DNA of 64,000 bases from Candidatus Poribacteria bacterium (GCA_012270865.1 JAAXHL010000007.1:1-64000); one strand, 5' to 3'; positions 37,097 through 46,340 are shown, numbered from the stretch's first letter. Made by a program: numbers and translations. Notes: a model not told the origin generated them from the sequence alone.

Positions 37097-37603
37097 TTAA
37101 CGCTTCTCGTTTTTTAACCACGCATCCATCGCTTCCCGCCTTGCGTTTTCACAGAACCTGTGAACGCTCTCTATGCTACCAAAAGGGATACTATAGATTT
37201 TTAGAACAGTGTGCATTTCCTCAAGTATTTCGGAAACGGCTTTGTTTTGAAAAAGGTTCTCAAGTATTTCGCGATCTTTTTGTAATACCTCCCACCATTC
37301 ATAAAGATGGTGAAGATACTGCACGTCACTGAGCGGATCCCGTCCCTGCATGTCCATCGCATACATACTGATACCTATAGGGTCAAAAGTTGTTAGAGCC
37401 ATCATTTCTTTCAGGGTTAAGTCAAGTTCTACTTCGGCGATATCATACCAGGACAGTCCCTCGAATGCCTCATCTTCAGCAACGCCGGGAATCTCACGCT
37501 CCAAAAACTCCCACGCAACAGCATTTGTTTTTTCTTCAAGTTTTTCTAAATCTTCAATGAAGCCTTCTCTGTCGTGCATTTGAATGTCAAACAGGTTTAT
37601 CAT
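37097..37603 (-). CDS. Hypothetical acidic protein, 168 aa
   Basis: Not recognised. An acidic, mostly alpha-helical, soluble protein with many Trp, Leu and Glu residues and a basic C-terminus. TAAGGAGG lies close before the ATG, so it is well translated. It is 12 nt downstream of the glycosyltransferase gene at 37616 and probably in the same operon. Confidence 0.7.
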   Translation of the reverse strand: MINLFDIQMHDREGFIEDLEKLEEKTNAVAWEFLEREIPGVAEDEAFEGLSWYDIAEVELDLTLKEMMALTTFDPIGISMYAMDMQGRDPLSDVQYLHHLYEWWEVLQKDREILENLFQNKAVSEILEEMHTVLKIYSIPFGSIESVHRFCENARREAMDAWLKNEKR

Positions 37604-37615
37604 TTTTCTACCTCC

Positions 37616-38848
37616 TTAAAAAGATTCAATCAGGTCAACAGCTGCAGTCAAACCATCTTCTGCTTCTATCTGTTTTCCTAAGACCTGTGCCTGTGCTGTC
37701 ATAGAAGGCGTTTCCAAGACCTGCTGAAGCCGTTTCGCCAAACGTTCAGCGGTAAGATTCCGGCGACGTAGATGCCGTGGCGCAACGCCTAAGTCCGATA
37801 GACGTTTTCCCCAATACGGCTGATCCGCATGATGCGCGACAACAACAGAGGGGACTCTCGCACGACATGCCGAGGCAGTCGTCCCAGCACCACCGTGATG
37901 CACGACGCAACTCCCCTGCGGAAACAGCCATTGATGCGGGATATATTCCGCACAGTAGATGTCCGATAACGTCTCCGGCGTGCCGAGTTGCCCCCAACCC
38001 GCTTGGATAATCGCACGTTGCTTTACTTTTCTAACAGCATCTATCAAAATTTCGGTTGTCTCACGTCCATTGGAGCCTCCCATAGACCCAAACGTGATGA
38101 TAATCGGTGGTGGACCCGCCTCCAAGAAATCGACAAGTTCAGGCGGCGGATCGTAAGCAGGGGACGCGAGATGCCAGACACCCGTGAATTTGTGGTTCGG
38201 AGGAAAATCAGCTGGTGGACAAAGCACTGGAGATGCAGCAATCAGGTTCAGATGTGGTGAGTACATCCCTTCTAATGCTACTGTCTGCCTTGATTTTCCG
38301 CCGACAGACTTAATAAATTGATTAAACAGGGCATCTATACTCGGTGCAAGCCGAAGCTGCACCAACTTCCACACGATAGCGTTAAATGTTCGTCCCCAAT
38401 TCGGAAACGGGTAGGGCGCGAAGTCTAAGGATTTGATGAACCCCGGACAATACGTCACAGTGAACCACGGGATCCCGTTCTGGATCGCAGCCTCCTGTCC
38501 GGGAATATCCACTGAATGACAAATCGCTATATCAAACCCTTTCATAGCGGTCAAACAATTCTGATACCACTGTCCACCGCGACGCACGATCCCCTCTTCC
38601 ACGATGAGTCGCAGCATCGCAGTCGGGTCGCGCTTCGGGATAATAGCATCCATCGCCGTGTGAAACTCCGCCAAATCAAAAGCGACACCTATCTCGTAGT
38701 ATTCCGCGCCAACCTCAAGAATCTTATCTTTATAGAGTGCTGGTGAACAGACCCGTACCTGATGCCCGCGTTCAAGCAAACGTTCCGACAGTGCTAAAAC
38801 CGGATAGACATCTCCCGTTGAACCCCAGCAGACGACAACAATTTTCAT
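37616..38848 (-). CDS. UGT-type (GT1/GT28-like) glycosyltransferase
   Basis: A 410-aa nucleotide-sugar-dependent glycosyltransferase. The start KIVVVCWGSTGDVYPVLALS (2-21) is the usual acceptor-domain opening, and the C-terminal donor site contains IPHQWLFPQGSCVVHHGGAG (about 320-339) with the HGGAGT motif, followed by PYWGKRLSDLG. It resembles MGT/sterol or flavonoid-type glucosyltransferases; the acceptor is unknown. The frame extends 13 codons upstream, but the ATG at 38848 overlaps the stop of the next gene by 4 nt (ATGA), typical of coupling, so it is taken as the start. Confidence 0.85.
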   Translation of the reverse strand: MKIVVVCWGSTGDVYPVLALSERLLERGHQVRVCSPALYKDKILEVGAEYYEIGVAFDLAEFHTAMDAIIPKRDPTAMLRLIVEEGIVRRGGQWYQNCLTAMKGFDIAICHSVDIPGQEAAIQNGIPWFTVTYCPGFIKSLDFAPYPFPNWGRTFNAIVWKLVQLRLAPSIDALFNQFIKSVGGKSRQTVALEGMYSPHLNLIAASPVLCPPADFPPNHKFTGVWHLASPAYDPPPELVDFLEAGPPPIIITFGSMGGSNGRETTEILIDAVRKVKQRAIIQAGWGQLGTPETLSDIYCAEYIPHQWLFPQGSCVVHHGGAGTTASACRARVPSVVVAHHADQPYWGKRLSDLGVAPRHLRRRNLTAERLAKRLQQVLETPSMTAQAQVLGKQIEAEDGLTAAVDLIESF

Positions 38849-39936
38849 TTTTCTTCTGCCTCTATCGTTGATGTGGTTGCATCCCAAACCGGTTCAATAG
38901 GAAGTTTTTTCGTGCATTCCCATCCAATTTTACACTTATGCGCGCTACAGGGCCAGCACGGCATATCCCGCCGTACGATAGATGCGTTTTCGCTCAACGG
39001 ATGCCACGCCACATGATCTGTCGGACCGAAAATCGCCACCATCGGTACATCCAAAGCCGCAGTGAGATGCATCGGACCGGAGTCATTACAGACCACCAAA
39101 TCACAACAGGAGAGTAGCGCACCCAACTCACGGATTGATTCTGGCGCGTGAGAAATAGCACGGGCTTCCATTGCCGCTTGGATATTCCGTACCAATTCCG
39201 CTTCTTCAGGACCCCGTAAGAGAAGTATTGCCGCGTTGTACTGATGTGAAAGCCTATCAGCGAGTTCAGCGTACCGCTTTTCCGGCCAACGTTTATCAAA
39301 CGAACTCCCACCCGGATGAATACCGATGAGGAACGTATCGGGCGTGAGACCCCACGAGGTGAGATGTGCTTTGGCGGCGGCAATCTCATCAGAGGACAAG
39401 TGGAATACGAGTTTCCGTTTCCCTTCACCTTTGCAAATTAAGCGTACCAGTTCCAAATTCCTGTCAACTTCATGGGTTTCGCCCTTTCGGTATTGACCGC
39501 GCCATGTATGTGTGAGGGTGGATCTAAAACGTTTCTGATAACGTCCCAATCGGTACGTAGCACCGCAGAGAAATGCGACGAGATGTGACCACATTGCCGT
39601 CTGCATAGCGACAACGAGTTGAAACCGCTCACGGCGCAACTGGCGGTAGAATTGGAGTTGTGCTCGGATTCCCCGGTGCTTACCTTTACGATCAAAAATG
39701 AGGATCCGATCCACGTCGGGATTACCGGCTAACACCGGTGCATTGAGCGGACGCGCCAATACCGTTATCTCCGCTGATGGATAACTCTCCCTTAACAGTG
39801 CGATTGCCGGTGTTGAGTTTAACAAGTCACCGATACCATCAACCCGAATGACAAGTATTTTATTGATGTTAGGAAGCGTGTTGTCTGGTTCGCGATCCGA
39901 AACTTGCATTGTGGAAGTCTGCCCACCGGATAACAT
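38845..39936 (-). CDS. GT9-family glycosyltransferase (heptosyltransferase-like)
   Basis: A 363-aa second member of family 9. It has KILVIRVDGIGDLLNSTPAI (about 25-44), IGIHPGGSSFDKRWPEKRYA (about 210-229) and LVVCNDSGPMHLTAALDVPM (about 274-293), then IFGPTDHVAWHP. A C-terminal CWPCSAHKC motif parallels the Cys-rich segment of the other GT9. Translation is coupled to the downstream UGT-type gene. A second in-frame ATG 9 codons into the gene could be the start. Together the three transferases suggest an outer-membrane or surface glycan pathway. Confidence 0.87.
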   Translation of the reverse strand: MLSGGQTSTMQVSDREPDNTLPNINKILVIRVDGIGDLLNSTPAIALLRESYPSAEITVLARPLNAPVLAGNPDVDRILIFDRKGKHRGIRAQLQFYRQLRRERFQLVVAMQTAMWSHLVAFLCGATYRLGRYQKRFRSTLTHTWRGQYRKGETHEVDRNLELVRLICKGEGKRKLVFHLSSDEIAAAKAHLTSWGLTPDTFLIGIHPGGSSFDKRWPEKRYAELADRLSHQYNAAILLLRGPEEAELVRNIQAAMEARAISHAPESIRELGALLSCCDLVVCNDSGPMHLTAALDVPMVAIFGPTDHVAWHPLSENASIVRRDMPCWPCSAHKCKIGWECTKKLPIEPVWDATTSTIEAEEK

Positions 39937-40026
39937 AATTATTCCTTTATGGACTCAGTGTGCGCTTTGTCTACATCACCATGAAATACATCTAAACCTT
40001 TATGGCGTTCATCTAAAATATCTTTA

Positions 40027-40458
40027 TCAGTTACCTCCTAATAAATCTTTTATCTCCTGGATGACCCCATTCTGATTAATGATATTCTGCATATAAGCCT
40101 TATCTAAATCTGTTGCCAAGACTTTCAGTTTTTCCGCTAACGTTTTGATACGCACATCAGTTGTACTTGCAATGAGCGCGTCTAAATGTAATACAGATTT
40201 CTCTGTCCAAAACGCTTGCTGTTTAGAGCTTCTATAAATCGCATAGATCGCACCCTTATACAATTCAGCGAGATCATGATCAATCTCATTAAACTTGGCT
40301 TCGGCTTCCGTAAGCATCGGATACGTGTGTTTCTTCCAATCCAAAACCTCATCGATACCTTTATTGAAAGTGTCAATCGCTTCTGTTAAGCGTTGAGTTT
40401 CATCGGCACACCCAAATATAAGTAAGGGGACCATGAAAGCGAGACAGATAAATCTCAT
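40027..40458 (-). CDS. Small lipoprotein, 143 aa
   Basis: A lipoprotein with lipobox IFGC (Cys at about 17) and a helical, charged mature part of about 125 residues. It has no recognised domain. The long amphipathic helices resemble those of LemA or coiled-coil lipoproteins, without a specific match. A good promoter at 40554-40582 drives it, with a leader of about 95 nt. Confidence 0.65.
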   Translation of the reverse strand: MRFICLAFMVPLLIFGCADETQRLTEAIDTFNKGIDEVLDWKKHTYPMLTEAEAKFNEIDHDLAELYKGAIYAIYRSSKQQAFWTEKSVLHLDALIASTTDVRIKTLAEKLKVLATDLDKAYMQNIINQNGVIQEIKDLLGGN

Positions 40459-40553
40459 TGCTGTTCTCCCAGGAACGCCGGGACAACTTTCGTCGTCACC
40501 AAATGTGCTACTGCAAGTAGCCCTGTTAACACGATGGTCCTAAAGTATCGCTC

Positions 40554-40582
40554 ATTATAACACAAACCGGTGAAAATGGCAA
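40554..40582 (-). promoter_or_regulatory. Sigma70 promoter, minus strand, for the 143-aa lipoprotein
   Basis: On the minus strand: TTGCCA (40577-40582), 17-nt spacer, and a perfect TATAAT (40554-40559) with TG at the extended position. It is divergent from the plus-strand promoter 32 nt away. Confidence 0.65.
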
Positions 40583-40613
40583 ATTCTAAGCCTTATATTT
40601 AACACAAAACTAT

Positions 40614-40643
40614 TTGCGTTGACGCTGATTGACGTGGTATAAT
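40614..40643 (+). promoter_or_regulatory. Extended -10 promoter directly abutting the DUF6785 start
   Basis: TTGCGT (40614-40619), 18-nt spacer, TATAAT (40638-40643) preceded by TGG. The ATG at 40651 follows after only 7 nt, so the transcript start would fall on or next to the A of ATG. This predicts a leaderless mRNA. Confidence 0.6.
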
Positions 40644-40650
40644 TATAAGT

Positions 40651-42543
40651 ATGCATCACAGAGCATCCCCTACAACCGAAAGCGACCAGAAGCCTTCAGC
40701 ACTCCGTTTCCTTTTCGGAACGCTGGTCTTCGGTTCAATTCTCATTGTTCTCACGTGTTACTGGATTATCTCCGCAGAAAATCGCGTCGTCTGGGAACTC
40801 ACCGATTTCTCTATCTTTCCAACCGTCCTTTTCACCTTCTTCCTGTTGGCTGTCATAACACCGCTCCTCAAAAAGGCTTTCAAAAATTTCGCACCGACAT
40901 CCCGCGAACTCGCTATGACTTATGTGATGGTATCCGTAGCGACCGCACTTGCAGGACACGACATCGTTCGACAGTTAGTACCGATGATCGCCAACGCTGG
41001 ATGGTTCGCAACACCCGAAAATGAATGGGCGGACATCTTTTTCCGATTCATGCCGACCTGGCTGACGATCACCGACCGCGGTATTCTACAAGGATACTTT
41101 GAGGGAGACGATACATTTTGGCAACAACAATACATGGAAGCATGGCTCTGGCCCATCGTGGCGTGGAGCGGATTGGTAATCGTACTCCTATTTATGATGC
41201 TTTGTGTCAATATCATCATTAGAAGGCAGTGGATTGACCACGAGAAATTAAGCTACCCCTTAACGACGCTTCCGGTCGAGTTACTCGGCAATACCTCCGC
41301 ACTCTTTCGGAATAAATTGATCTGGCTCGGTTTCGGCATCGCATTCGGGTTAGAGATTCTGGCAGGCTTGAACTATCTCTTCCCCGTGATACCTTCACTC
41401 AAAATCAAATATCAACTCTACTTTTCTGACCGACCTTGGAACGCAGTCGGACGGCTGCCGATCTATGTCTATCCGTTTGCGATAGGGTTCGGCTACCTCA
41501 TGCCGTTGGATTTGTCGTTGTCGTTTTGGTTTTTCTATCTATTCTGGGGCGCACAACGCGTCTTTTTCAGTGCGATCGGATGGACAACCGCTATCGGTCT
41601 ACAGACGGAACAACGCGGCGGAGCATGGCTCGGTATCGGGATCCTCGCACTCATCACAAGTCGGAAACACGTTTGGGGGATACTCCGAGACGTATTCTCC
41701 TTCAAATCTAAAGACGGTTTATACCGACTCGCTGTTTTCGGATTAATCGTCAGTATGGCAATTGTATTGGTGTTCTGGTATTTCGCAGGGTTATCGCCGT
41801 GGGTCGCGCTCGGTTATTTCAGTATCTACTTGATACTATGCATCGCAATGACGCGCATGCGTGCCGAACTTGGTCCCCCGACACACGAATTACACGGCAT
41901 GCATCCTGATCGTATTATGTTGCTGTTCGGCGGAAGTCGTCCGTTGGGCGCACAAAACCTCACCAATACGACGCTACTTTCATGGCTTGCATACGGTTAC
42001 CGCTGCCACCCGATGCCGCATCAGTTAGAAGCATTTAAAATCGGCAGACATTTCCGTTTTAATGAGAATCGGTTGGTTATAGCACTCATTGTAGCGTCAA
42101 TTGTCGGGACAATCATCTCGATTGTCGGACACGTCGCACTCTATTATGAATACCGGTTTGCACGGTGGGGAGTCGGTGAATTTAACCGCTTACAAAGCTG
42201 GATCATCTCGCCACGGACACCGAATTTTGCCGCCGTCCAACACATAGCGTTCGGTTTCCTATTCACCGGTGTACTGACGTTTTTGAAACGCCAGTTTTTA
42301 TGGTGGCCGTTTTATCCTGTCGGCTACGCTGTCGGCAACGGTTGGGCAATCGGTTGGATGTGGTTCTCAATCTTTTTGGGATGGCTCTTCAAGCAACTGC
42401 TTTTTACAGGGGGTGGGGTGCGAGCCTATCGTCAAGCGTTGCCGCTTTTCTTGGGGTTCGTATTCGGTCAATTCCTTGCCGGAAGTTTCTGGAGTTTGCT
42501 CGGGGTACTCTTGAACAAGAACATGTACACGCTCTTCCCATGA
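40651..42543 (+). CDS. DUF6785-type multi-pass membrane protein, 630 aa
   Basis: A large membrane protein with about 12-14 hydrophobic helices, related to the protein at 57822-59831. Shared blocks are FATPENEWADIFFRFMPTWL/TITDRG (about 125-150), RRQWIDHEKLSYPLTTLPVE (about 191-210), SDRPWNAVGRLPIYV (about 254-268) and RQFLWWPFYPVGYAVG near the C-terminus. The overall fold and length recall oligopeptide-type transporters, but no function is established. No Shine-Dalgarno sequence precedes the ATG; the adjacent promoter suggests leaderless translation. Confidence 0.7.
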   Translation: MHHRASPTTESDQKPSALRFLFGTLVFGSILIVLTCYWIISAENRVVWELTDFSIFPTVLFTFFLLAVITPLLKKAFKNFAPTSRELAMTYVMVSVATALAGHDIVRQLVPMIANAGWFATPENEWADIFFRFMPTWLTITDRGILQGYFEGDDTFWQQQYMEAWLWPIVAWSGLVIVLLFMMLCVNIIIRRQWIDHEKLSYPLTTLPVELLGNTSALFRNKLIWLGFGIAFGLEILAGLNYLFPVIPSLKIKYQLYFSDRPWNAVGRLPIYVYPFAIGFGYLMPLDLSLSFWFFYLFWGAQRVFFSAIGWTTAIGLQTEQRGGAWLGIGILALITSRKHVWGILRDVFSFKSKDGLYRLAVFGLIVSMAIVLVFWYFAGLSPWVALGYFSIYLILCIAMTRMRAELGPPTHELHGMHPDRIMLLFGGSRPLGAQNLTNTTLLSWLAYGYRCHPMPHQLEAFKIGRHFRFNENRLVIALIVASIVGTIISIVGHVALYYEYRFARWGVGEFNRLQSWIISPRTPNFAAVQHIAFGFLFTGVLTFLKRQFLWWPFYPVGYAVGNGWAIGWMWFSIFLGWLFKQLLFTGGGVRAYRQALPLFLGFVFGQFLAGSFWSLLGVLLNKNMYTLFP

Positions 42544-42572
42544 AACAAACTCTGGAACAACAGATAAACGGA

Positions 42573-42923
42573 TTAGAAATCTTTGAGTGCCTCTTCTTCG
42601 GATTCAAAGACACCGATACTCTGTGTCAATCCAATCGTATTGAAAATATTTCTGACTTGCGTGGATGGATGCGCAACCCGTAAAACTTGTCCTTTCTCTC
42701 GCATCTTCCAGAGGAGTCTGATAATCTCACCGAAACCGCTGCTGGTGATGAAACTGCGGCGTTCAAAGTTAAGTAGCACTTTTTCTGCATCTTGAACCTC
42801 CGAGTCCGAGTATGCATCGGTCAACATAGCTTCGGAAGCATCCGTAAGATAACCTGTAATATCAAATATAGCGATCTTTCCTTCATCTTGATGTCGAACA
42901 GAGATTTGAGAATTTGCTCTCAC
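42573..42923 (-). CDS. STAS-domain protein (anti-sigma antagonist-like)
   Basis: A 116-aa protein with the SpoIIAA-like STAS fold: KIAIFDITGYLTD, VLLNFERRSFITSSGFGEII (about 50-69) and a C-terminal helix. The Ser that a partner kinase would phosphorylate probably lies in FITSSGFG (about 60). In this class the unphosphorylated antagonist binds an anti-sigma kinase. No kinase or phosphatase gene is adjacent. The GTG start has TAGGAGGG upstream. Confidence 0.8.
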   Translation of the reverse strand: MRANSQISVRHQDEGKIAIFDITGYLTDASEAMLTDAYSDSEVQDAEKVLLNFERRSFITSSGFGEIIRLLWKMREKGQVLRVAHPSTQVRNIFNTIGLTQSIGVFESEEEALKDF

Positions 42924-42995
42924 AATTCCCTCCTATAAAAATACAAAATGAATCTTAATTTCTTTGAATCTTAGTGTTAGTTGTGATACGATCAA

Positions 42996-43940
42996 TTAAT
43001 CCTCAGTAAAAATTCGTTGAAGCGGTGTATGCTCCGGTTGGGAGTGGATTACGGTGTCGTCGTCAAGGTGTAGCCACGTCTCAAATTGCCGCTCGCCTTC
43101 CTGTAACTGAATCACGCGGGCACCGCGCGGAAATCCTTCTCTCCCATAAGAGTTATAACCGCTTGCACGACCATAGCAGAGACGGATACCGTGTAAATCA
43201 CCCCAGAAATCGTTGACATGCTCATGTCCGACAAATGTTCCCATCACATCCCCAGCTTCATGCATCGCAGCAAAAAAACCGGTATTGATCCGAGGGGCGC
43301 AAACGTTCTCATATTTCACGCCATAACAGGTGTGAAAATCCCACACCTCATCATATTCTGGAATTGGAATGTGGAAAAAGGCAAGCGCAGGCAGTAGATG
43401 CCCAGTTTCAGCTGTGATCTTGGCAGATTCTTGTAGATACCACGCTATCTGTTCACGTCTAATCCAATCGTAGCCACCGATGTCGGTTGGGGCATAACTG
43501 CCAGAGTCAATAAAATAGAGTACCGCGGCAGACGCGTCCGACCCAGAGTACTGGACCGGTAGCGTATAATTGCCGACACCGGGTACGTCTTCGGGCCCCG
43601 GTTGCGAGAGACACAATCCGCTTTCTTGCATAACTGCCATCAACTCGTGCCGATCAGCATTGCCTTCATCATCGTGGTTGCCGAAAACAGCTGCCCACGG
43701 CACTTCACATGCCTCCACAGTTTCGATAACCTGTCGGAGGGAATCGGCAGCATCCTCACAACCGCCACCCGACAAAATATCACCCGTCAAGACGATTAAG
43801 TCCGGGGATTCAGCCTTCGCAATCTTTGTCATTAACTTCGCAGATTGTTGATCCGGTGCCTCCCCGTTTTGCCAATGAATATCCGTAAATTGAACAATCT
43901 TGAAACGCTGATTGCTGCGAAATCTCAATATATTTTCCAC
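42996..43940 (-). CDS. Calcineurin-like metallophosphoesterase
   Basis: A 314-aa dimetal phosphoesterase. Motifs in order are FTDIHW (about 17), LTGDILSGGG (about 54), FGNHDDEGN (about 85) and VGHEHVNDFWG (about 237). The sequence resembles the DCR2/PAP-like branch of purple acid phosphatases. No signal peptide is seen, so it acts in the cytoplasm. Substrate unknown. The GTG start is preceded by AAAGGAG. Confidence 0.85.
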   Translation of the reverse strand: MENILRFRSNQRFKIVQFTDIHWQNGEAPDQQSAKLMTKIAKAESPDLIVLTGDILSGGGCEDAADSLRQVIETVEACEVPWAAVFGNHDDEGNADRHELMAVMQESGLCLSQPGPEDVPGVGNYTLPVQYSGSDASAAVLYFIDSGSYAPTDIGGYDWIRREQIAWYLQESAKITAETGHLLPALAFFHIPIPEYDEVWDFHTCYGVKYENVCAPRINTGFFAAMHEAGDVMGTFVGHEHVNDFWGDLHGIRLCYGRASGYNSYGREGFPRGARVIQLQEGERQFETWLHLDDDTVIHSQPEHTPLQRIFTED

Positions 43941-43964
43941 TATATTTGTTCTCCTTTCGGAAAA

Positions 43965-43992
43965 ATCATAGCATAATTCCGAAAAATTGCAA
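43965..43992 (-). promoter_or_regulatory. Promoter for the phosphoesterase gene, minus strand
   Basis: On the minus strand TTGCAA (43987-43992), 16-nt spacer, TATGAT (43965-43970) preceded by TGC. The start codon lies 24 nt further on. Confidence 0.55.
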
Positions 43993-44126
43993 GTGAATTC
44001 TTGATTGTCAAAAGTGCATAATGAAGCATTATTAGATCAACTCATGACTACCTATATTATAGAGACATTTGTAAGTAAAAGGATAGAAGAAAAATACGCC
44101 TCTTACAAAACTTACCAAGAATAGCC

Positions 44127-44155
44127 TTGCTATATCCAATTTTTCGTGTTAAAAT
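44127..44155 (+). promoter_or_regulatory. Extended -10 promoter abutting the pyrK start
   Basis: TTGCTA (44127-44132), 17-nt spacer, TAAAAT (44150-44155) with TG at 44147-44148. The ATG at 44163 follows 7 nt later, the same geometry as at 40651. This predicts a leaderless transcript and argues against the longer frame starting at 44127. Confidence 0.55.
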
Positions 44156-44162
44156 ATGTGCT

Positions 44163-44981
44163 ATGCGAAATAACCGTTTATCGAACACATACGATCTCCG
44201 CACTGTCATCCTCTCAAACGAAGCAGTTGCGGATGCCCACTATCTGCTGCGCTGTGAGTGTACAGAAATCGCTCAGCAGGCACAACCGGGGCAGTTCATC
44301 CACGTTATGGTTTCGCAAGACACAGGTATGCTCCTACGTCGTCCGTTCACAATCTATACAGTGAATGAACACGAGATTACAATGCTCTATCAGATCATCG
44401 GCGAAGGGACGAAACGGTTATCAGAGATGCCCGAGGGGGAACCGCTTCACATTTTAGGACCTCTCGGCAATACATTTGACCTTACGGCACCGCCCGATCC
44501 TGCTATTCTTGTCGGGGGCGGTGCCGGTATCGCCTCACTTATGCTACTCGCTACAACATTACGTGAAAACGATATACAGACGTTTGGATTGGTAGGCGCA
44601 CAACGGCAAGAACGACTCTTAAGTGTGACGGATTTAGAGTCAATCGGCATCACAACACATATAGCCACAGATGATGGAAGCATCGGACATCACGGATACG
44701 TTACTGATATTCTCGTGGATTTGCTTGAGAACACGAATTGGCATTGTCCTACAATTTACGCCTGCGGTCCACACGGAATGCTTTCCGCTGTCGCAAAGAT
44801 CGCAGCAGATTATGCAGTACCCGCGCAAATTGCTATGGAAAATCGGATGGGGTGCGCGATGGGTGTATGTCTCGGATGTGTCTGTCCAATCCATACAGAC
44901 GCGGATACTATAGAATACCAACGTGTCTGCACCGAAGGTCCAGTCTTTAATGCCACTGCTATCGCCTGGGACGTTTGTTAA
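44163..44981 (+). CDS. pyrK: Dihydroorotate dehydrogenase electron transfer subunit
   Basis: PyrK carries FAD and a [2Fe-2S] cluster and passes electrons from dihydroorotate dehydrogenase B (PyrD) to NAD+. This form has 272 aa. Visible are LLRRPFTIYTVNE (FAD site), a GGGAGIASLM NAD(P)-binding loop and the C-terminal cysteine set GCAMGVCLGCVCPI plus a later Cys in YQRVC. A 12-codon upstream extension to 44127 is rejected because it would cover the promoter. No pyrD gene lies next to it. Confidence 0.85.
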   Translation: MRNNRLSNTYDLRTVILSNEAVADAHYLLRCECTEIAQQAQPGQFIHVMVSQDTGMLLRRPFTIYTVNEHEITMLYQIIGEGTKRLSEMPEGEPLHILGPLGNTFDLTAPPDPAILVGGGAGIASLMLLATTLRENDIQTFGLVGAQRQERLLSVTDLESIGITTHIATDDGSIGHHGYVTDILVDLLENTNWHCPTIYACGPHGMLSAVAKIAADYAVPAQIAMENRMGCAMGVCLGCVCPIHTDADTIEYQRVCTEGPVFNATAIAWDVC

Positions 44982-44990
44982 TCGTAGAAC

Positions 44991-45105
44991 TTATGCAGAC
45001 GGGGGATAAATCGCCTTACTACGGACGCAGCCTCTCATAAATACGCTGTTTTTTTGTATCACGGTTTGTAGTAGTGCAATTCATTGCGCGTTACGTAAGT
45101 CCTAA
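44991..45105. repeat. Element with imperfect ACTTATGCA / ACGTAAGT ends
   Basis: AACTTATGCA near 44991 and TTACGTAAGTCC near 45094-45105 form imperfect inverted ends around about 95 nt. It is a degenerate member of the AGGACTTACGCA family between pyrK and bioB. No gene is present in this 239-nt gap. Confidence 0.5.
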
Positions 45106-45220
45106 ATCAGACACACAACACAAAAGCACAATTGAAACTGACCGGACTATCAGTATTGCCTATTTATATGATTCAAAAAATCAGTAGTTAAAATTAATCG
45201 GAACGCCAATCAGAAAAAAT

Positions 45221-46324
45221 ATGAAAACAACATTTTATCGTGAATTAACAGACATTAGCCTTAGCGACAAACCCATTTCCGACGCTGTTTGTGAGAGATT
45301 ACTAACTGCTCAAGATGTGGAGTTACTCCCGCTTTTAAATGCAGCGTATCAGGTTCGCAAAACCTATTTCCAGAACGAGGTACAACTACATATCCTCAAC
45401 AATGCACAAAACGGTTACTGTCCGGAGGATTGTGGCTATTGCGCGCAAGCAAATACCGCAACGACAGATATTGACGCATATCCATTAAAACCTGATGCAG
45501 AAATTCTGGAAGAAGCAAAACGTGCTTATGAATCCGGGGCGTATCGTTACTGCATCGTCATGAGCGGACGGGGTCCCTCACCAAAACGGGTCGCACACCT
45601 CGCCGAACTCATCCATACCGTAAAAACGCACTATCCGATTGAAGTGTGCCTCTCTGCCGGATTAATTGACGTAGAGTCTGCCCGTGTCTTGAAATCCGCA
45701 GGATTAGATAGGCTGAACCATAATCTGAATACCTCCGAAACCCACTATCCGAAGATATGCAGCACGCACACGTATCAAGATAGGATGGAGACGTTGCAAG
45801 CCGCACAAACCGTTGGACTCGCTTGTTGTTCGGGGGTGATTGTTGGGATGGGTGAAAGCACAGATGATATAATTAAGGTTGCCAAGGCACTCCGTCAGCT
45901 TGAGGTGGCATCTCTACCTGTCAACTTTTTCTTGCCGATAACCGGCACGCAGCTATCGGCGTTTGTTCCAACAGAACCGAGTGTGCCGACCTCTTTAACC
46001 CCGGATTATTGTCTCCGTGTGTTGTGTCTTTTTCGGTTTCTGAACCCACGTGCCGAGATACGAGTCGCAGCAGGTAGGGAACATCATCTACGGAGTATGG
46101 AGGTAATGGCACTCTATCCGGCAAATTCGATGTTTGTTGATGGGTACCTAAATGCGGAAGGTTCGGAAGCATCACGGACGATAGAGATGATTCGAGATGC
46201 CGGTTTCACGATAAAAACAAACGAGGACACGACAACACAACGCAACTTAAAAGACGCTGAGAAAAGGGATGTCCTTCTCAAAGATTTGAAAGTACTCCGA
46301 CCCCGCATGGAATCCAACGCTTAA
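45221..46324 (+). CDS. bioB: Biotin synthase
   Basis: A radical-SAM enzyme that inserts sulfur into dethiobiotin. The 367-aa protein has the SAM-cluster motif CPEDCGYCAQ (Cys67, Cys71, Cys74), HNLNTSETHYPKIC (about 170-183) and LPVNFFLPITGTQLS, all typical of BioB. The Cys residues for the auxiliary [2Fe-2S] cluster are plausible in the SGRGPSPK and SCCSG-like regions. No other bio genes are in the window. Confidence 0.94.
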   Translation: MKTTFYRELTDISLSDKPISDAVCERLLTAQDVELLPLLNAAYQVRKTYFQNEVQLHILNNAQNGYCPEDCGYCAQANTATTDIDAYPLKPDAEILEEAKRAYESGAYRYCIVMSGRGPSPKRVAHLAELIHTVKTHYPIEVCLSAGLIDVESARVLKSAGLDRLNHNLNTSETHYPKICSTHTYQDRMETLQAAQTVGLACCSGVIVGMGESTDDIIKVAKALRQLEVASLPVNFFLPITGTQLSAFVPTEPSVPTSLTPDYCLRVLCLFRFLNPRAEIRVAAGREHHLRSMEVMALYPANSMFVDGYLNAEGSEASRTIEMIRDAGFTIKTNEDTTTQRNLKDAEKRDVLLKDLKVLRPRMESNA

Positions 46325-46340
46325 TTCCTAAAAAAAACGC

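Noticed and set aside
44127-44162. Upstream start for pyrK
   Set aside because: The extra 12 codons coincide with a good promoter and do not resemble the family's N-terminus.
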